Shown here one piece after another: positions 31,002 to 41,009 of a DNA stretch of 47,487 nt. The stretch is from Tissierellia bacterium. GTDB taxonomy: Bacteria > Bacillota > Clostridia > Tissierellales > Tepidimicrobiaceae. The notes below the pieces were generated by a model. That model saw nothing but the letters and a program-made list of their open reading frames with translations, was not told the origin of the DNA and made no database searches. The translations under genes and the position numbers were made by a program. Positions within the stretch are counted from its first letter, which is position 1. Each line of letters opens with the position of its first letter. The stretch is from the NCBI GenBank assembly GCA_012728595.1, contig JAAYEU010000006.1, forward strand, positions 1 to 47,487. The letters run 5' to 3'.

Positions 31002-31682
31002 GTGGGAAAAGATGCAGGGCAAGAAAATAAAGATATAATTGAAAAGGTGAAGGAATTAGGTACACCAAACACATCAACTTTCCAAAACAATATACAGTTT
31101 ATCTCTATAATTGGAGAGATAGAAGGTCACAATATTTCGCCAAGTGATAAAAAAACAACTAAGTATGAGCATATTATACCTATGTTAATTGCAGCCACTC
31201 AAGATTCTAAGATTGAAGGGATATTTGTTATTTTGAACACGATAGGAGGAGATGTTGAAGCGGGATTAGCTCTGGCTGAGATGATTAATTCCATAGAGAA
31301 GCCAAAAATTTCTTTGGTATTAGGGGGTGGTCATAGTATAGGAGTTCCCTTAGCAACAGCATCAGATTACTCCTTTATAGTTCCTTCTGCAGCTATGACT
31401 ATTCATCCAATTAGAACTACAGGCTTGGTTATTGGAGTTCCTCAGACCTTTAGATATTTTGAAAAGATGCAGAAGAGAATTATAAACTTTATATTAAGGA
31501 CATCTAAAATTGAAAAAGACGTATTGATAGATTTAATGTATTCTACGGATGAAATTGCTAATGATGTAGGTACAATATTAATTGGCAAGGAGGCTGTTGA
31601 TGTTGGATTAATTGATGAAGTGGGTGGATTTAATCAAGCCTTGAAGAAGTTAAATAGCCTGATTGAAGCCAAAAAGCAATAG
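31002..31682 (+). CDS. ClpP-like SDH family protein, TepA/YmfB-like
   Basis: IFVILNTIGGDVEAGLALAEMI; GGGHSIGVPLATASDYSF; GTG start. Confidence 0.88.
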   Translation: MGKDAGQENKDIIEKVKELGTPNTSTFQNNIQFISIIGEIEGHNISPSDKKTTKYEHIIPMLIAATQDSKIEGIFVILNTIGGDVEAGLALAEMINSIEKPKISLVLGGGHSIGVPLATASDYSFIVPSAAMTIHPIRTTGLVIGVPQTFRYFEKMQKRIINFILRTSKIEKDVLIDLMYSTDEIANDVGTILIGKEAVDVGLIDEVGGFNQALKKLNSLIEAKKQ

Positions 31683-31848
31683 TATAACTACCATATTTAT
31701 GCTATAATAACATGAGAAAAGAATTTTAAAAGGGGGTCAGTTTTTACTTTTGTCTTAATTTAAGATTAAGGTCGGTTATTATGATATAATTAAGTTTAGA
31801 TATAACTATCTAAAGATAAGACAAGCTATCCTACAGGTGGTGATTTAA

Positions 31849-34002
31849 TTGTCAAGGAAGAAAAGTAAAAAGAATAAAGAAATGGCTAGAGAGGTCATGG
31901 GTATTATAATTATATTTTTTGGGATACTTGCATCTATCAGCTTAATTAGCCATAAAACTGGCATAGTAGGAATTTTTTTGAGAAATATATTTTTTACTTT
32001 GATGGGTTTTGGAGGTTACATATTTCCCTTAATAATAATTGCAGTAGGTATATTATTGATAATAAACAAGCTGGATATAGACAATGATATAAAATCTGTT
32101 TACTTACTAATTTTATTTTTTTGCTTTTTAACTTTATTAGACATAAATTCAGAAACTGGTACAAGTTTTTCCGATAAACTTACCAATTCAATGGAATTAA
32201 GTAGCAGAGGACTAGGCGGTGGGGCTATTGGAGCTATTTTCGGATTTGCTTTTTTAAAACTGTTTGGTTCCATAGGCTCATACACTATCATTGCATTTAT
32301 TATTTTAATAACTATATTGCTCTTTACTGAGATACGTCTCATAGATTTTGTCAAAAGAATTAAATTTAAAAATAGGCTTAAGAAAAAGGGAACCAAAGTT
32401 AAAACTAGGGAGAAAACTGAGGAGAAAAAGTTAGTAGAGGAAAATAATGAAAAAGTTCATTGCAGTAAAGAAATAGTGATTCATGACCATACAAAAAATG
32501 AGGAATATGAATTTGAAGGTCCAAAGACTATACATACTGAAATGAAAATTAATAACAATTCTAATTCTATAGAGAATTACACATTGCCCCCTCTAGATTT
32601 ATTAGAAGATGTAGATAATCATACAGATTCATTTAGTAAAAAGGAAGTCCTTAACAATGCGGTTAAAATTGAGGAAACTTTAAGAAATTTTGGCATTGAA
32701 GCAAGTGTAGTCCAAATTAATAAGGGACCTACTATAACTTGTTATGAAGTTCAACCAGCCCCAGGAGTGAAAGTGAGTAGAATTGTAAACTTATCAGACG
32801 ATCTTGCTTTAAGTTTAGCCACTTCTGATATAAGAGTTGAAGCTCCAATTCCTGGAAAGTCAGCAGTAGGTATCGAGGTGCCGAACAGAATTAAGGACAA
32901 TGTTGGATTAAAAGAGCTATTACAATCTGACGAATACATATCCTTAAATAGCAATGTACCCTTATTATTGGGTAAAGACATTAGCGGAAAGCCAATTGTC
33001 TCTAGTATTGATAAAATGCCCCACCTTCTAATCGCAGGAGCAACAGGCTCTGGTAAAAGTGTATGTATAAATACAATTATTATGAGCATATTATATAAAG
33101 CTCATCCAGACGAGGTAAAATTATTGCTTATAGATCCAAAGGTAGTGGAGTTAAGTATCTATAATGGTATTCCACACCTATTAATACCGGTAGTTACAGA
33201 ACCAAAAAAGGCTGCTGCAGCCCTTAATTGGGCTGTAGATGAGATGGAAAGAAGATATAAACTGTTTGCCAAAAATAATGTAAGGGATATTATAGCCTAT
33301 AATGAAAAGTTTAAAGATTCTAAAGATGAGAAACTACCGAATATAGTTATTATAATAGATGAATTAGCAGACTTAATGTTGGTGGCTGCAAATGAGATAG
33401 AAGATTTTATATGTAGATTAGCTCAAATGGCAAGAGCAGCAGGAATATACCTAATTGTTGCCACCCAAAGGCCATCAGTAGATGTTATAACTGGTACTAT
33501 AAAGGCTAATATACCTTCTAGGATATCCTTCGCTGTATCTTCACAAGCAGATTCAAGGACTATATTGGATATGGCTGGTGCTGAAAAATTGTTGGGCAAA
33601 GGAGACATGCTCTTTTATCCATCAAATTTACCTAAACCAATAAGAGTACAGGGAGCTTTTATTAGCGATAAAGAAGTTGAAAGAGTAGTAGACTACTTGA
33701 AAGCTCAGAGCATGGCTGAATACGACGATGAGATAATAGAGACTATAGAAAGTGAAGTGGAATTGGATGGTCTTTTAGAAAATTATGACTCACTGTTGCC
33801 TGATGCTGCATATTTAGTTGTAGAAGAGGGACAGGCTTCTATATCCTTATTACAGCGAAAGCTAAAGATTGGCTATGCTAGAGCTGCCAGAATAGTGGAT
33901 GAAATGGAAAATATGGGCATTGTAGGCGGACATGAAGGAAGTAAACCAAGAAAAGTCCTTGTTTCAAAAGAAGAAATTAATTCTATATTTGGGGAGAGAT
34001 AA
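31849..34002 (+). CDS. DNA translocase FtsK/SpoIIIE
   Basis: N-terminal TM helices, Walker [18 protein letters not shown]-terminal gamma winged helix. Confidence 0.96.
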   Translation: MSRKKSKKNKEMAREVMGIIIIFFGILASISLISHKTGIVGIFLRNIFFTLMGFGGYIFPLIIIAVGILLIINKLDIDNDIKSVYLLILFFCFLTLLDINSETGTSFSDKLTNSMELSSRGLGGGAIGAIFGFAFLKLFGSIGSYTIIAFIILITILLFTEIRLIDFVKRIKFKNRLKKKGTKVKTREKTEEKKLVEENNEKVHCSKEIVIHDHTKNEEYEFEGPKTIHTEMKINNNSNSIENYTLPPLDLLEDVDNHTDSFSKKEVLNNAVKIEETLRNFGIEASVVQINKGPTITCYEVQPAPGVKVSRIVNLSDDLALSLATSDIRVEAPIPGKSAVGIEVPNRIKDNVGLKELLQSDEYISLNSNVPLLLGKDISGKPIVSSIDKMPHLLIAGATGSGKSVCINTIIMSILYKAHPDEVKLLLIDPKVVELSIYNGIPHLLIPVVTEPKKAAAALNWAVDEMERRYKLFAKNNVRDIIAYNEKFKDSKDEKLPNIVIIIDELADLMLVAANEIEDFICRLAQMARAAGIYLIVATQRPSVDVITGTIKANIPSRISFAVSSQADSRTILDMAGAEKLLGKGDMLFYPSNLPKPIRVQGAFISDKEVERVVDYLKAQSMAEYDDEIIETIESEVELDGLLENYDSLLPDAAYLVVEEGQASISLLQRKLKIGYARAARIVDEMENMGIVGGHEGSKPRKVLVSKEEINSIFGER

Positions 34003-34005
34003 TTT

Positions 34006-35334
34006 ATGGATAAATTAAAAGTTTTTTTAATTACATTGGGATGCTCTAAAAATGAAATCGATTCAGAATTGATGATTGGCCTTTTGAAAAGGAGCAACTA
34101 TATACTATCGAGTTCTTTGGAGGATGCAGATATTATAATAGTCAACACCTGTGGCTTTATAAAAGCAGCAAAAGAAGAATCTATTGAAACTATTTGGGAA
34201 ATAACCGAATATAAAAATATAGGAAAGTGTAAATATATAATATTAGCAGGCTGTCTTGCAGAAAGGTATTCAGAAGAATTGCTAGACGAGATAGATGAGA
34301 TCGATGGCATTATTGGTACTGGCAATATAGGAGAAATAGATAAACTCATAAAAAGGTTGGAAAAAGGAGAAAGAAAGATTAAAATAACGGAAAATATTAA
34401 CGAGAGTTATTTAGAAAACGTTGAAAGACAGAGCTTTAGAACGACAGAATACGTTAAGATATCCGAAGGGTGTGACAATCACTGTAGCTATTGTATAATA
34501 CCAAAGCTAAGAGGTAAACATAGGAGCCGAAAAATAGAAGATATAATGGATGAAGTTAAATATTTAGTCGATAATGGTGTTAAGGAAGTAATTTTAATCG
34601 GACAAAATATTACCGATTATGGAATAGATTTATATGGAGAATATCGACTGTATGAGCTATTAGATAATTTAAATAATATTGAGGGTCTAAAATGGATAAG
34701 ATTACATTATCTATATCCAGATAATATATCTTCGCGACTAATTCATTCCATAAAAAATAACGAAAAGGTTGTGAAATATTTAGATATACCCTTACAACAT
34801 ATAAATAATGAAATTTTGAAAAAAATGAACAGGAGGACAACTAAAGAGGAGATAGAGAATTTAATATACAGGTTAAGAAAGGAGATACCAGAAATTATAT
34901 TAAGGACTACTTTTATAGTAGGCTTTCCTGGCGAAGATGATGCTAAATTCGAGGAACTATATCAATTTGTAGAGAAGATTAAGTTTGATAGGTTAGGGGT
35001 TTTCACCTATTCTAGAGAGGAAGGTACTCCTGCATACAATTTTCCTAACCAGTTAGATGAAAAAATTAAGGAAGATAGAAGAAATGCTATTATGGAATTG
35101 CAGCAAAAGATTTCATACCACTTAAACAAGAAAAAGGTTGGAAATATATACGAGGTTTTAATTGAAGAAGAAAATGGAGATGGAATATATATAGGTAGAA
35201 GCTATATGGACAGTCCAGAGATAGATGGTATTATATATATAAGGTCTGATAAGGCTTTACAGACAGGTGACTTTATAAAAGTTTTAATTACCGATTGTTT
35301 AGAATATGATTTGATTGGGGAGATGGTAGAATGA
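34006..35334 (+). CDS. rimO: Ribosomal protein S12 methylthiotransferase RimO
   Basis: FLITLGCSKNEIDSELM; SEGCDNHCSYCIIPKLRGKHRSR. Confidence 0.95.
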   Translation: MDKLKVFLITLGCSKNEIDSELMIGLLKRSNYILSSSLEDADIIIVNTCGFIKAAKEESIETIWEITEYKNIGKCKYIILAGCLAERYSEELLDEIDEIDGIIGTGNIGEIDKLIKRLEKGERKIKITENINESYLENVERQSFRTTEYVKISEGCDNHCSYCIIPKLRGKHRSRKIEDIMDEVKYLVDNGVKEVILIGQNITDYGIDLYGEYRLYELLDNLNNIEGLKWIRLHYLYPDNISSRLIHSIKNNEKVVKYLDIPLQHINNEILKKMNRRTTKEEIENLIYRLRKEIPEIILRTTFIVGFPGEDDAKFEELYQFVEKIKFDRLGVFTYSREEGTPAYNFPNQLDEKIKEDRRNAIMELQQKISYHLNKKKVGNIYEVLIEEENGDGIYIGRSYMDSPEIDGIIYIRSDKALQTGDFIKVLITDCLEYDLIGEMVE

Positions 35335-35876
35335 ATTTAGCAAATAAGATCACTTTGCTCCGAGTCTTTATGATACCTGTTTTCCTTATAGTTTTATTTT
35401 CTGACTTTAAAAATAATCATTATCTAGCGGGTTTGATATTTGCTGTAGCATCGGGAACTGACGGCTTAGATGGCTATATTGCTAGGCATAGAGGGCAGGT
35501 AACTACCTTTGGAAAATTCATAGACCCTCTAGCTGACAAAATATTAGTGTCGGCAGCTTTAATATCTTTAGTCCAATTAGGACAGGTGCCAGCTTGGATT
35601 GTAATAATAATAATTGCTAGGGAGTTCACAATTACTGGTTTTAGAATTATAGCTGCTTCTGAAGGAATTACTATAGCTGCTAGTTCTTTAGGCAAGATTA
35701 AAACAATTACCCAAATAATTGCTATTATAAGCCTCTTAATAAAGAATTTCCCCTTTAGTTTGATAAATCTTCCGTTTGATTATATTATGTTGTATATCTC
35801 ACTGTTTTTCACAGTATTATCTGGTGCAGACTATCTATATAAAAACAGGCATGTATTACTGGTAAGCAAAAAATAG
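35331..35876 (+). CDS. pgsA: CDP-diacylglycerol-glycerol-3-phosphate 3-phosphatidyltransferase
   Basis: GTDGLDGYIARHRGQVTTFGKFIDPLADK CDP-alcohol transferase motif. Confidence 0.96.
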   Translation: MNLANKITLLRVFMIPVFLIVLFSDFKNNHYLAGLIFAVASGTDGLDGYIARHRGQVTTFGKFIDPLADKILVSAALISLVQLGQVPAWIVIIIIAREFTITGFRIIAASEGITIAASSLGKIKTITQIIAIISLLIKNFPFSLINLPFDYIMLYISLFFTVLSGADYLYKNRHVLLVSKK

Positions 35877-35889
35877 TAGAGGTGTTATC

Positions 35890-37107
35890 ATGAAAGCAGA
35901 GATTATATCAGTAGGAACGGAGCTAATATTAGGTAACATATTAAATACCAATACTTATTACCTATCCAAAAGACTATGGGAAATCGGCATTGAGGTTTTA
36001 TACCATACTTCCATAAAAGATGAACCTAAGTTTTTAGAAGAGGCGCTAAATATTGCTTTAGGAAGGGCAGATCTTTTAATTTTTACTGGTGGATTAGGGC
36101 CTACATCCGATGATATGACTAAAGAAGTTATTTGTAAAACTTTAGGAATAGATATGGAACTAAATAAAGAGGCAGAAAAAGATATAAAGGATTACTTTTA
36201 CAGCCTTAATAGGCCAATGTCAGGTAATAATATAAAGCAAGCTTATTTACCAAAAGGTGCCCAATACTTAATCAATGAAATTGGCACTGCCCCTGGTGTC
36301 TATATAGAAAATAGTGGTAAGAAGATAATAATGCTGCCCGGTCCTCCTAAAGAAATGAAGCTAATGTTTAACAAATATGTAATTCCGTTAATTAAGCAGG
36401 ACTATATTATAAAAGTCCAAACTATCAACACCATTGGCATAGGCGAATCCTCTTTAGAAACCATATTGATGGATCTAACCAGCTCTAAAAACCCAACAAT
36501 AGCAACCTATCCCAAAGAAGGCCAAGTAGATATAAAATTGGTAGCAAAAGGATATGATGAAGATAAGGTTGACTGTTTGTTAAAAGAAATGAAAGAAAGG
36601 ATAAGCGGCAGAATATCCGAGTACATTTATAGTTATAAGGATGAAAAGATTGAAGAGGTAATAGTAAACAAGTTAAAAAGAAAGAAGCTAAAAATAGCAA
36701 TATGTGAATCTTGTACGGGAGGCCTTATAACTTCAAAATTAACTAAGATTCCGGGAGTATCGGAAGTTCTTGAAAGAGGAATTGTTACTTATTCTAACAA
36801 GTCTAAAGTAGAAGAAGTCAATGTAAATAAAACTACTTTAGACAAATATGGCGCAGTAAGTGAAGAAGTTGCATTAGAGATGGCACAAGGGATACTTGAA
36901 AAAGCAGGCGTAGATATAGCTGTATCCACCACTGGTATAGCTGGACCTACCGGTGGCTCTAATAAGAAACCTATAGGCCTTGTTTACATAGGTATTGCTA
37001 CTAGAAATAGTTCCTATGCAATTAAATCCATATTTAAAGGGGATAGAGAATCTATACAAAAGAGGGCAGCCTTAAAAGTTTTTGACGAATTGAGGAAAAT
37101 ATTATAA
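35890..37107 (+). CDS. cinA: CinA-family competence/damage-inducible protein
   Basis: MKAEIISVGTELILGNI; CESCTGGLITSKLTKIPG; STTGIAGPTGG. Confidence 0.96.
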   Translation: MKAEIISVGTELILGNILNTNTYYLSKRLWEIGIEVLYHTSIKDEPKFLEEALNIALGRADLLIFTGGLGPTSDDMTKEVICKTLGIDMELNKEAEKDIKDYFYSLNRPMSGNNIKQAYLPKGAQYLINEIGTAPGVYIENSGKKIIMLPGPPKEMKLMFNKYVIPLIKQDYIIKVQTINTIGIGESSLETILMDLTSSKNPTIATYPKEGQVDIKLVAKGYDEDKVDCLLKEMKERISGRISEYIYSYKDEKIEEVIVNKLKRKKLKIAICESCTGGLITSKLTKIPGVSEVLERGIVTYSNKSKVEEVNVNKTTLDKYGAVSEEVALEMAQGILEKAGVDIAVSTTGIAGPTGGSNKKPIGLVYIGIATRNSSYAIKSIFKGDRESIQKRAALKVFDELRKIL

Positions 37108-37125
37108 TTTAATTACTATTATCAA

Positions 37126-37154
37126 TTGACTAAAATAGAAAAATATAGTACAAT
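37126..37154 (+). promoter_or_regulatory. Sigma-A promoter of recA
   Basis: TTGACT (37126-37131), N17, TACAAT (37149-37154). Confidence 0.8.
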
Positions 37155-37160
37155 TTATAC

Positions 37161-37174
37161 AGAACTAATGTTCC
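37161..37174 (+). promoter_or_regulatory. LexA/DinR box (SOS operator)
   Basis: GAAC-TAAT-GTTC (37162-37173), matching Gram-positive GAACnnnnGTTC, just downstream of the recA -10. Confidence 0.85.
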
Positions 37175-37215
37175 AATTCAATAAAAGGTGGTGAATCCAG
37201 TTAATCTGGGAAAAC

Positions 37216-38259
37216 ATGGTTAATAAAAGCGAGAAAAGTAAAGCATTAGATGTGGCTATTAGCCAAATTGAAAAACAGTTTGGTAAAGGCTCAATAATGA
37301 GATTAGGTGACACAAAGATTGAAAAGATGGAAGTAATTCCAACCGGCTCTTTAGAACTGGATATTGCTTTAGGTATTGGAGGTCTACCAAGAGGTAGAAT
37401 CGTTGAAATCTTTGGGCCAGAGTCTTCAGGTAAGACTACTGTAGCTTTACATGCCGTAGCAGAAGCACAAAGAATTGGTGGTATAGCAGCCTTTATAGAT
37501 GCCGAACATGCATTAGATCCAAACTATGCAAAAAAACTAGGTGTAGATGTGGAAAATCTTGTAGTATCTCAACCAGATACTGGGGAACAAGCTTTGGAGA
37601 TTGCAGAGGCTTTAGTAAGGAGCGGAGCAGTAGATATTATAGTGGTAGATTCAGTTGCTGCTTTAGTACCTAAAGCGGAAATAGAAGGAGAAATGGGTGA
37701 TAGCCATGTAGGATTACAAGCAAGACTTATGTCCCAAGCTTTAAGAAAATTAACTGGCGCCATTAATAAATCTAATTCCATAGTGATATTCATAAATCAG
37801 CTTAGGGAAAAGGTAGGAGTAATGTTTGGTAATCCTGAAACCACTACTGGTGGAAGGGCTCTTAAGTTTTATTCTAGCATCCGATTAGATGTCAGAAGAG
37901 TGGATTCAATAAAACAAGGTGATAATGTTATTGGCAATAGAACAAGGGTAAGAGTTGTAAAAAACAAACTAGCCCCACCTTTCAAACAGGCTGAATTTGA
38001 CATAATGTATGGTGTTGGTATTTCTAAAGAAGGAAATATCTTAGACACCGGTGTGACGGCTGAAGTAATAAATAAATCTGGATCTTGGTATAGTTATGGA
38101 GAACATAGATTAGGCCAGGGTAGAGAAAATGCTAAAGAATTTTTAAAGGATAATCCTGATATTGCCTTAGAAATTGAAAATAAAATTCGAGAAAAATTTG
38201 GCCTGGTAGGTGTAGAGGAGAAGAAAAAGGAAGAAGACAAAGGAAGAAGACAAAGTTAA
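37216..38259 (+). CDS. recA: Recombinase RecA
   Basis: [19 protein letters not shown]; continuous, no intein. Confidence 0.98.
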   Translation: MVNKSEKSKALDVAISQIEKQFGKGSIMRLGDTKIEKMEVIPTGSLELDIALGIGGLPRGRIVEIFGPESSGKTTVALHAVAEAQRIGGIAAFIDAEHALDPNYAKKLGVDVENLVVSQPDTGEQALEIAEALVRSGAVDIIVVDSVAALVPKAEIEGEMGDSHVGLQARLMSQALRKLTGAINKSNSIVIFINQLREKVGVMFGNPETTTGGRALKFYSSIRLDVRRVDSIKQGDNVIGNRTRVRVVKNKLAPPFKQAEFDIMYGVGISKEGNILDTGVTAEVINKSGSWYSYGEHRLGQGRENAKEFLKDNPDIALEIENKIREKFGLVGVEEKKKEEDKGRRQS

Positions 38260-38270
38260 TAATGAAAAAA

Positions 38271-38298
38271 AATAAACCTCCTTTTAGGAGGTTTATTT
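38271..38298 (+). terminator. Terminator-like hairpin after recA
   Basis: AATAAACCTCC-TTTT-AGGAGGTTTATT; imperfect T tract. Confidence 0.75.
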
Positions 38299-38305
38299 CT
38301 AAGGG

Positions 38306-39301
38306 GTGTCAATTTTGAAACTACTTTTTTTAACAGATACTCATATTAGAGGAACAACGCCAAAGAATAGGAAAGACAATCTTGTAGAAACGCTAGAAAA
38401 AAAACTTATGGAAATTATAAACATAATCCAAGAATATGATATTGACTATGTCTTACATGGTGGAGACCTATTCGATAGACCTGATATTTCCGTTTCTATA
38501 GTAAGCAATTTTGCAGCCATACTAAATAAATTTAATGTTCCTATTTATATAGTTTCTGGTAATCATGACATTTATGGTCATAATCCTGATACCATTAATA
38601 GGACTATGTTGGGTCTATTAGATGCTTTAAATGTTGTTACAATTGTTAATCGGGATGAGCCCATCTACTTAAGCAAAAACGGTATAAAAGTGCAATTAAC
38701 TGGTCAATCTTATACGTATAATATAGATGATAGAGCAAATTTAGATAATTATATGGTAAGTAATATTCCTAAAGATGTAGATTATGCAATTCATATGGTT
38801 CACGGGATGTTATTAAATAAACCATTTATTAAAGGCATCCCCTATACTTTAATTGATGATATAAAAGAGACTAAAGCCCATATTACATTAGCTGGCCATT
38901 ATCATTCGGGATTTGGAGTAGTAGAAATAGATGGAAGATATTTTGTAAACCCAGGCAGCTTAGTAAGGATTACTAATAGTTTATAAGAAATAGAAAGAAC
39001 TCCTAAGGTAGCTCTTATTAATCTAGATGATACTATTGAAATTAAGCTCCTAGAGTTGAAAATAGCAGAAAAAGGAAACAAAATATTAGACAGACAGGAA
39101 ATCGAAAACCATGTTTTTAAAAGTGAAAGGCTGTTTGAATTTAAACAGTCAATAGATTCGGTAATAGACTTTGAAAAGTTGGAGATAAATGAAATATTGC
39201 TAGAAGTCTCCAATGCTGAAGGGGTATCAGAGGAAGTAAAGGAAGAAGCTTTAAGGAGGATTGCCCATTCTCAGATGAAGAATTTAGGAGATGAAGTGTA
39301 A
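38306..39301 (+). pseudogene. SbcD/Mre11-like metallophosphoesterase with in-frame TAA at 38984-38986 (TTG 38315 alternative start)
   Basis: Phosphoesterase motifs LFLTDTHIRG, HGGDLFDRP, SGNHDIYG, HMVHGM, AGHYHSGFG; NPGSLVRITNSL* then same frame EIERTPKVALINLDDT... to 39301. Confidence 0.85.
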
Positions 39302-39302
39302 T

Positions 39303-40745
39303 ATGAAGTATATTAAAAAAATAATTTTAGAGAACTTCCAATCTCATAAGTACACGGAGATTGAGTTGGATCCCTATCTAAATGTAATAGTAGGTCCATC
39401 AGATCATGGGAAAACAGCTATTATTAGGGGTTTAAGATGGGCCTTGTTTAATGAACCTTCTGGAGATTTTTTTATAAGAGAAGGGGAAAGGGAATGTAGC
39501 GTAACGGTGGTATTTAGTGATAATACGAAGGTCAAAAGATATAGGAGTAAAAGCAAGAACACCTATTATCTTTATAATGCTGAGGGTGAAGAAAAAGTAT
39601 TTGAAGGATTCGGTACCAGGGTGCCTGAGGAAATTATCGAACAAACATCTATGAGGAAAATTACATTGGATGGCAGTCAGTCCAATCTAATCAATATTTC
39701 AGAACAATTAGAAGGACCCTTCTTACTTTCAGAAAAAAATTCGATTAAAGCTAATGCAATAGGTAGATTGGTTGGCGTGCATATTTTAGATGATGCCATA
39801 AAAGGTACTTTAAAGGATATTAGAAACTTAAATCTTAAGAGAAAAAACCATGAAGAAACGAAAGACAGTTTGGAAAAAGAATTAGCGGAATATGATTACT
39901 TAGACTTTTTAGTTTTAACCAAAGATAAATTAAAAAGCATTAGGGAGAAAATTAAAAACACTCAAGAAAAACTTAATAGATTAATCCGGCTATCAAAGGA
40001 ATTAAGGGAGATAGAATATGAAATAGCCTTGTTAGATGAATATTTGAAAAAGTTAGGTAGTATTGATGAAGTAGCAAATATCGAGAGAAGACTAGCAAAA
40101 AACATTAATAGATACAAGCATATCTTTAATAGATTTAATAGATTAGAAGCTATTAAAAAGGATGTGAATCTCGATCAGTCTATAATATATGGCTTAAAGG
40201 ATATAAATAGATGTCAAGATATTGCTCAAATAATAAGAGAAAAATTGATTACAATGACTAAGCTTGAAAGCCTTTATAAGTCGATTAATAAGACTGATGA
40301 AGGAATATTAAATAGCAGAAAAGTCTTAGATGAGCTTAAGGAAATTGAAAGTATTAATAAAAATATTATAGACGCTGAAAACAAATATATTAAGATAGAT
40401 AAATTAATTAAAATTCAAAACAAATTAGATTCCATTAACAAAAGTATTGTTATAGGAAGAGAATATGTAGAAAAATTAATCCATGTAGAAAGCTTAGAAA
40501 CAACTGAGAATTTATTAGTGTCTAAATATAAAGAATTAAGAACATTACTAGACTATAATGAAAGATATAAGCAAATCAGCAGGAGTAAATTAGAGATTGA
40601 AAAAACATTAGTGGAATTGAATGGTAAAATCCATCAATTATTGATGCGTTATAAAGTTTTATTAACGGAATTAAAGGTATGCCCTTTATGCTTTAGCAGT
40701 ATAGATAAATATAAAATAGAAGAAATAATTAAAAACTTCCAATAG
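39303..40745 (+). CDS. Rad50/SbcC-like ATPase N-terminal half: Walker A, long coiled coil, terminal CPLC zinc-hook-like motif
   Basis: IKKIILENFQSHKYTEIEL; GPSDHGKTAIIRGLRWALF; coiled coil; ends LKVCPLCFSSIDKYKIEEIIKNFQ; no Walker B or signature. Confidence 0.88.
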   Translation: MKYIKKIILENFQSHKYTEIELDPYLNVIVGPSDHGKTAIIRGLRWALFNEPSGDFFIREGERECSVTVVFSDNTKVKRYRSKSKNTYYLYNAEGEEKVFEGFGTRVPEEIIEQTSMRKITLDGSQSNLINISEQLEGPFLLSEKNSIKANAIGRLVGVHILDDAIKGTLKDIRNLNLKRKNHEETKDSLEKELAEYDYLDFLVLTKDKLKSIREKIKNTQEKLNRLIRLSKELREIEYEIALLDEYLKKLGSIDEVANIERRLAKNINRYKHIFNRFNRLEAIKKDVNLDQSIIYGLKDINRCQDIAQIIREKLITMTKLESLYKSINKTDEGILNSRKVLDELKEIESINKNIIDAENKYIKIDKLIKIQNKLDSINKSIVIGREYVEKLIHVESLETTENLLVSKYKELRTLLDYNERYKQISRSKLEIEKTLVELNGKIHQLLMRYKVLLTELKVCPLCFSSIDKYKIEEIIKNFQ

Positions 40746-40756
40746 GAGGGGAAAAT

Positions 40757-41005
40757 ATGGATTATGAAAAGGAACTTAGTGATTTAAGAAATAATCTTGA
40801 ACGAGCAAAGAGCTTAAAATATAGAGCAGAGGCAAGACTGGAGCAACTCAACAACCAAAGAGAAGAGTTGATTAAAGAATTACGTGAATTGGGTGTAGAG
40901 CCAGAAGACTTGGAGGATGAAATAAAAAAGTTAACCAGGGAAATTGATGAATTGTTTAAGGAAGCAAATCGATTATTACCTAAAGATATTTTAGAAAAGA
41001 AGTGA
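40757..41005 (+). CDS. Small (82 aa) coiled-coil protein in Rad50-like cassette
   Basis: Good RBS (AGGAGGGG); heptad-rich, fully charged; tightly packed between the two ATPase halves. Confidence 0.8.
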   Translation: MDYEKELSDLRNNLERAKSLKYRAEARLEQLNNQREELIKELRELGVEPEDLEDEIKKLTREIDELFKEANRLLPKDILEKK

Positions 41006-41009
41006 TAAT

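Noticed and set aside
37216-38259. Possible inteins in recA or polC
   Set aside because: Both proteins are of ordinary length and continuous through their catalytic motifs.
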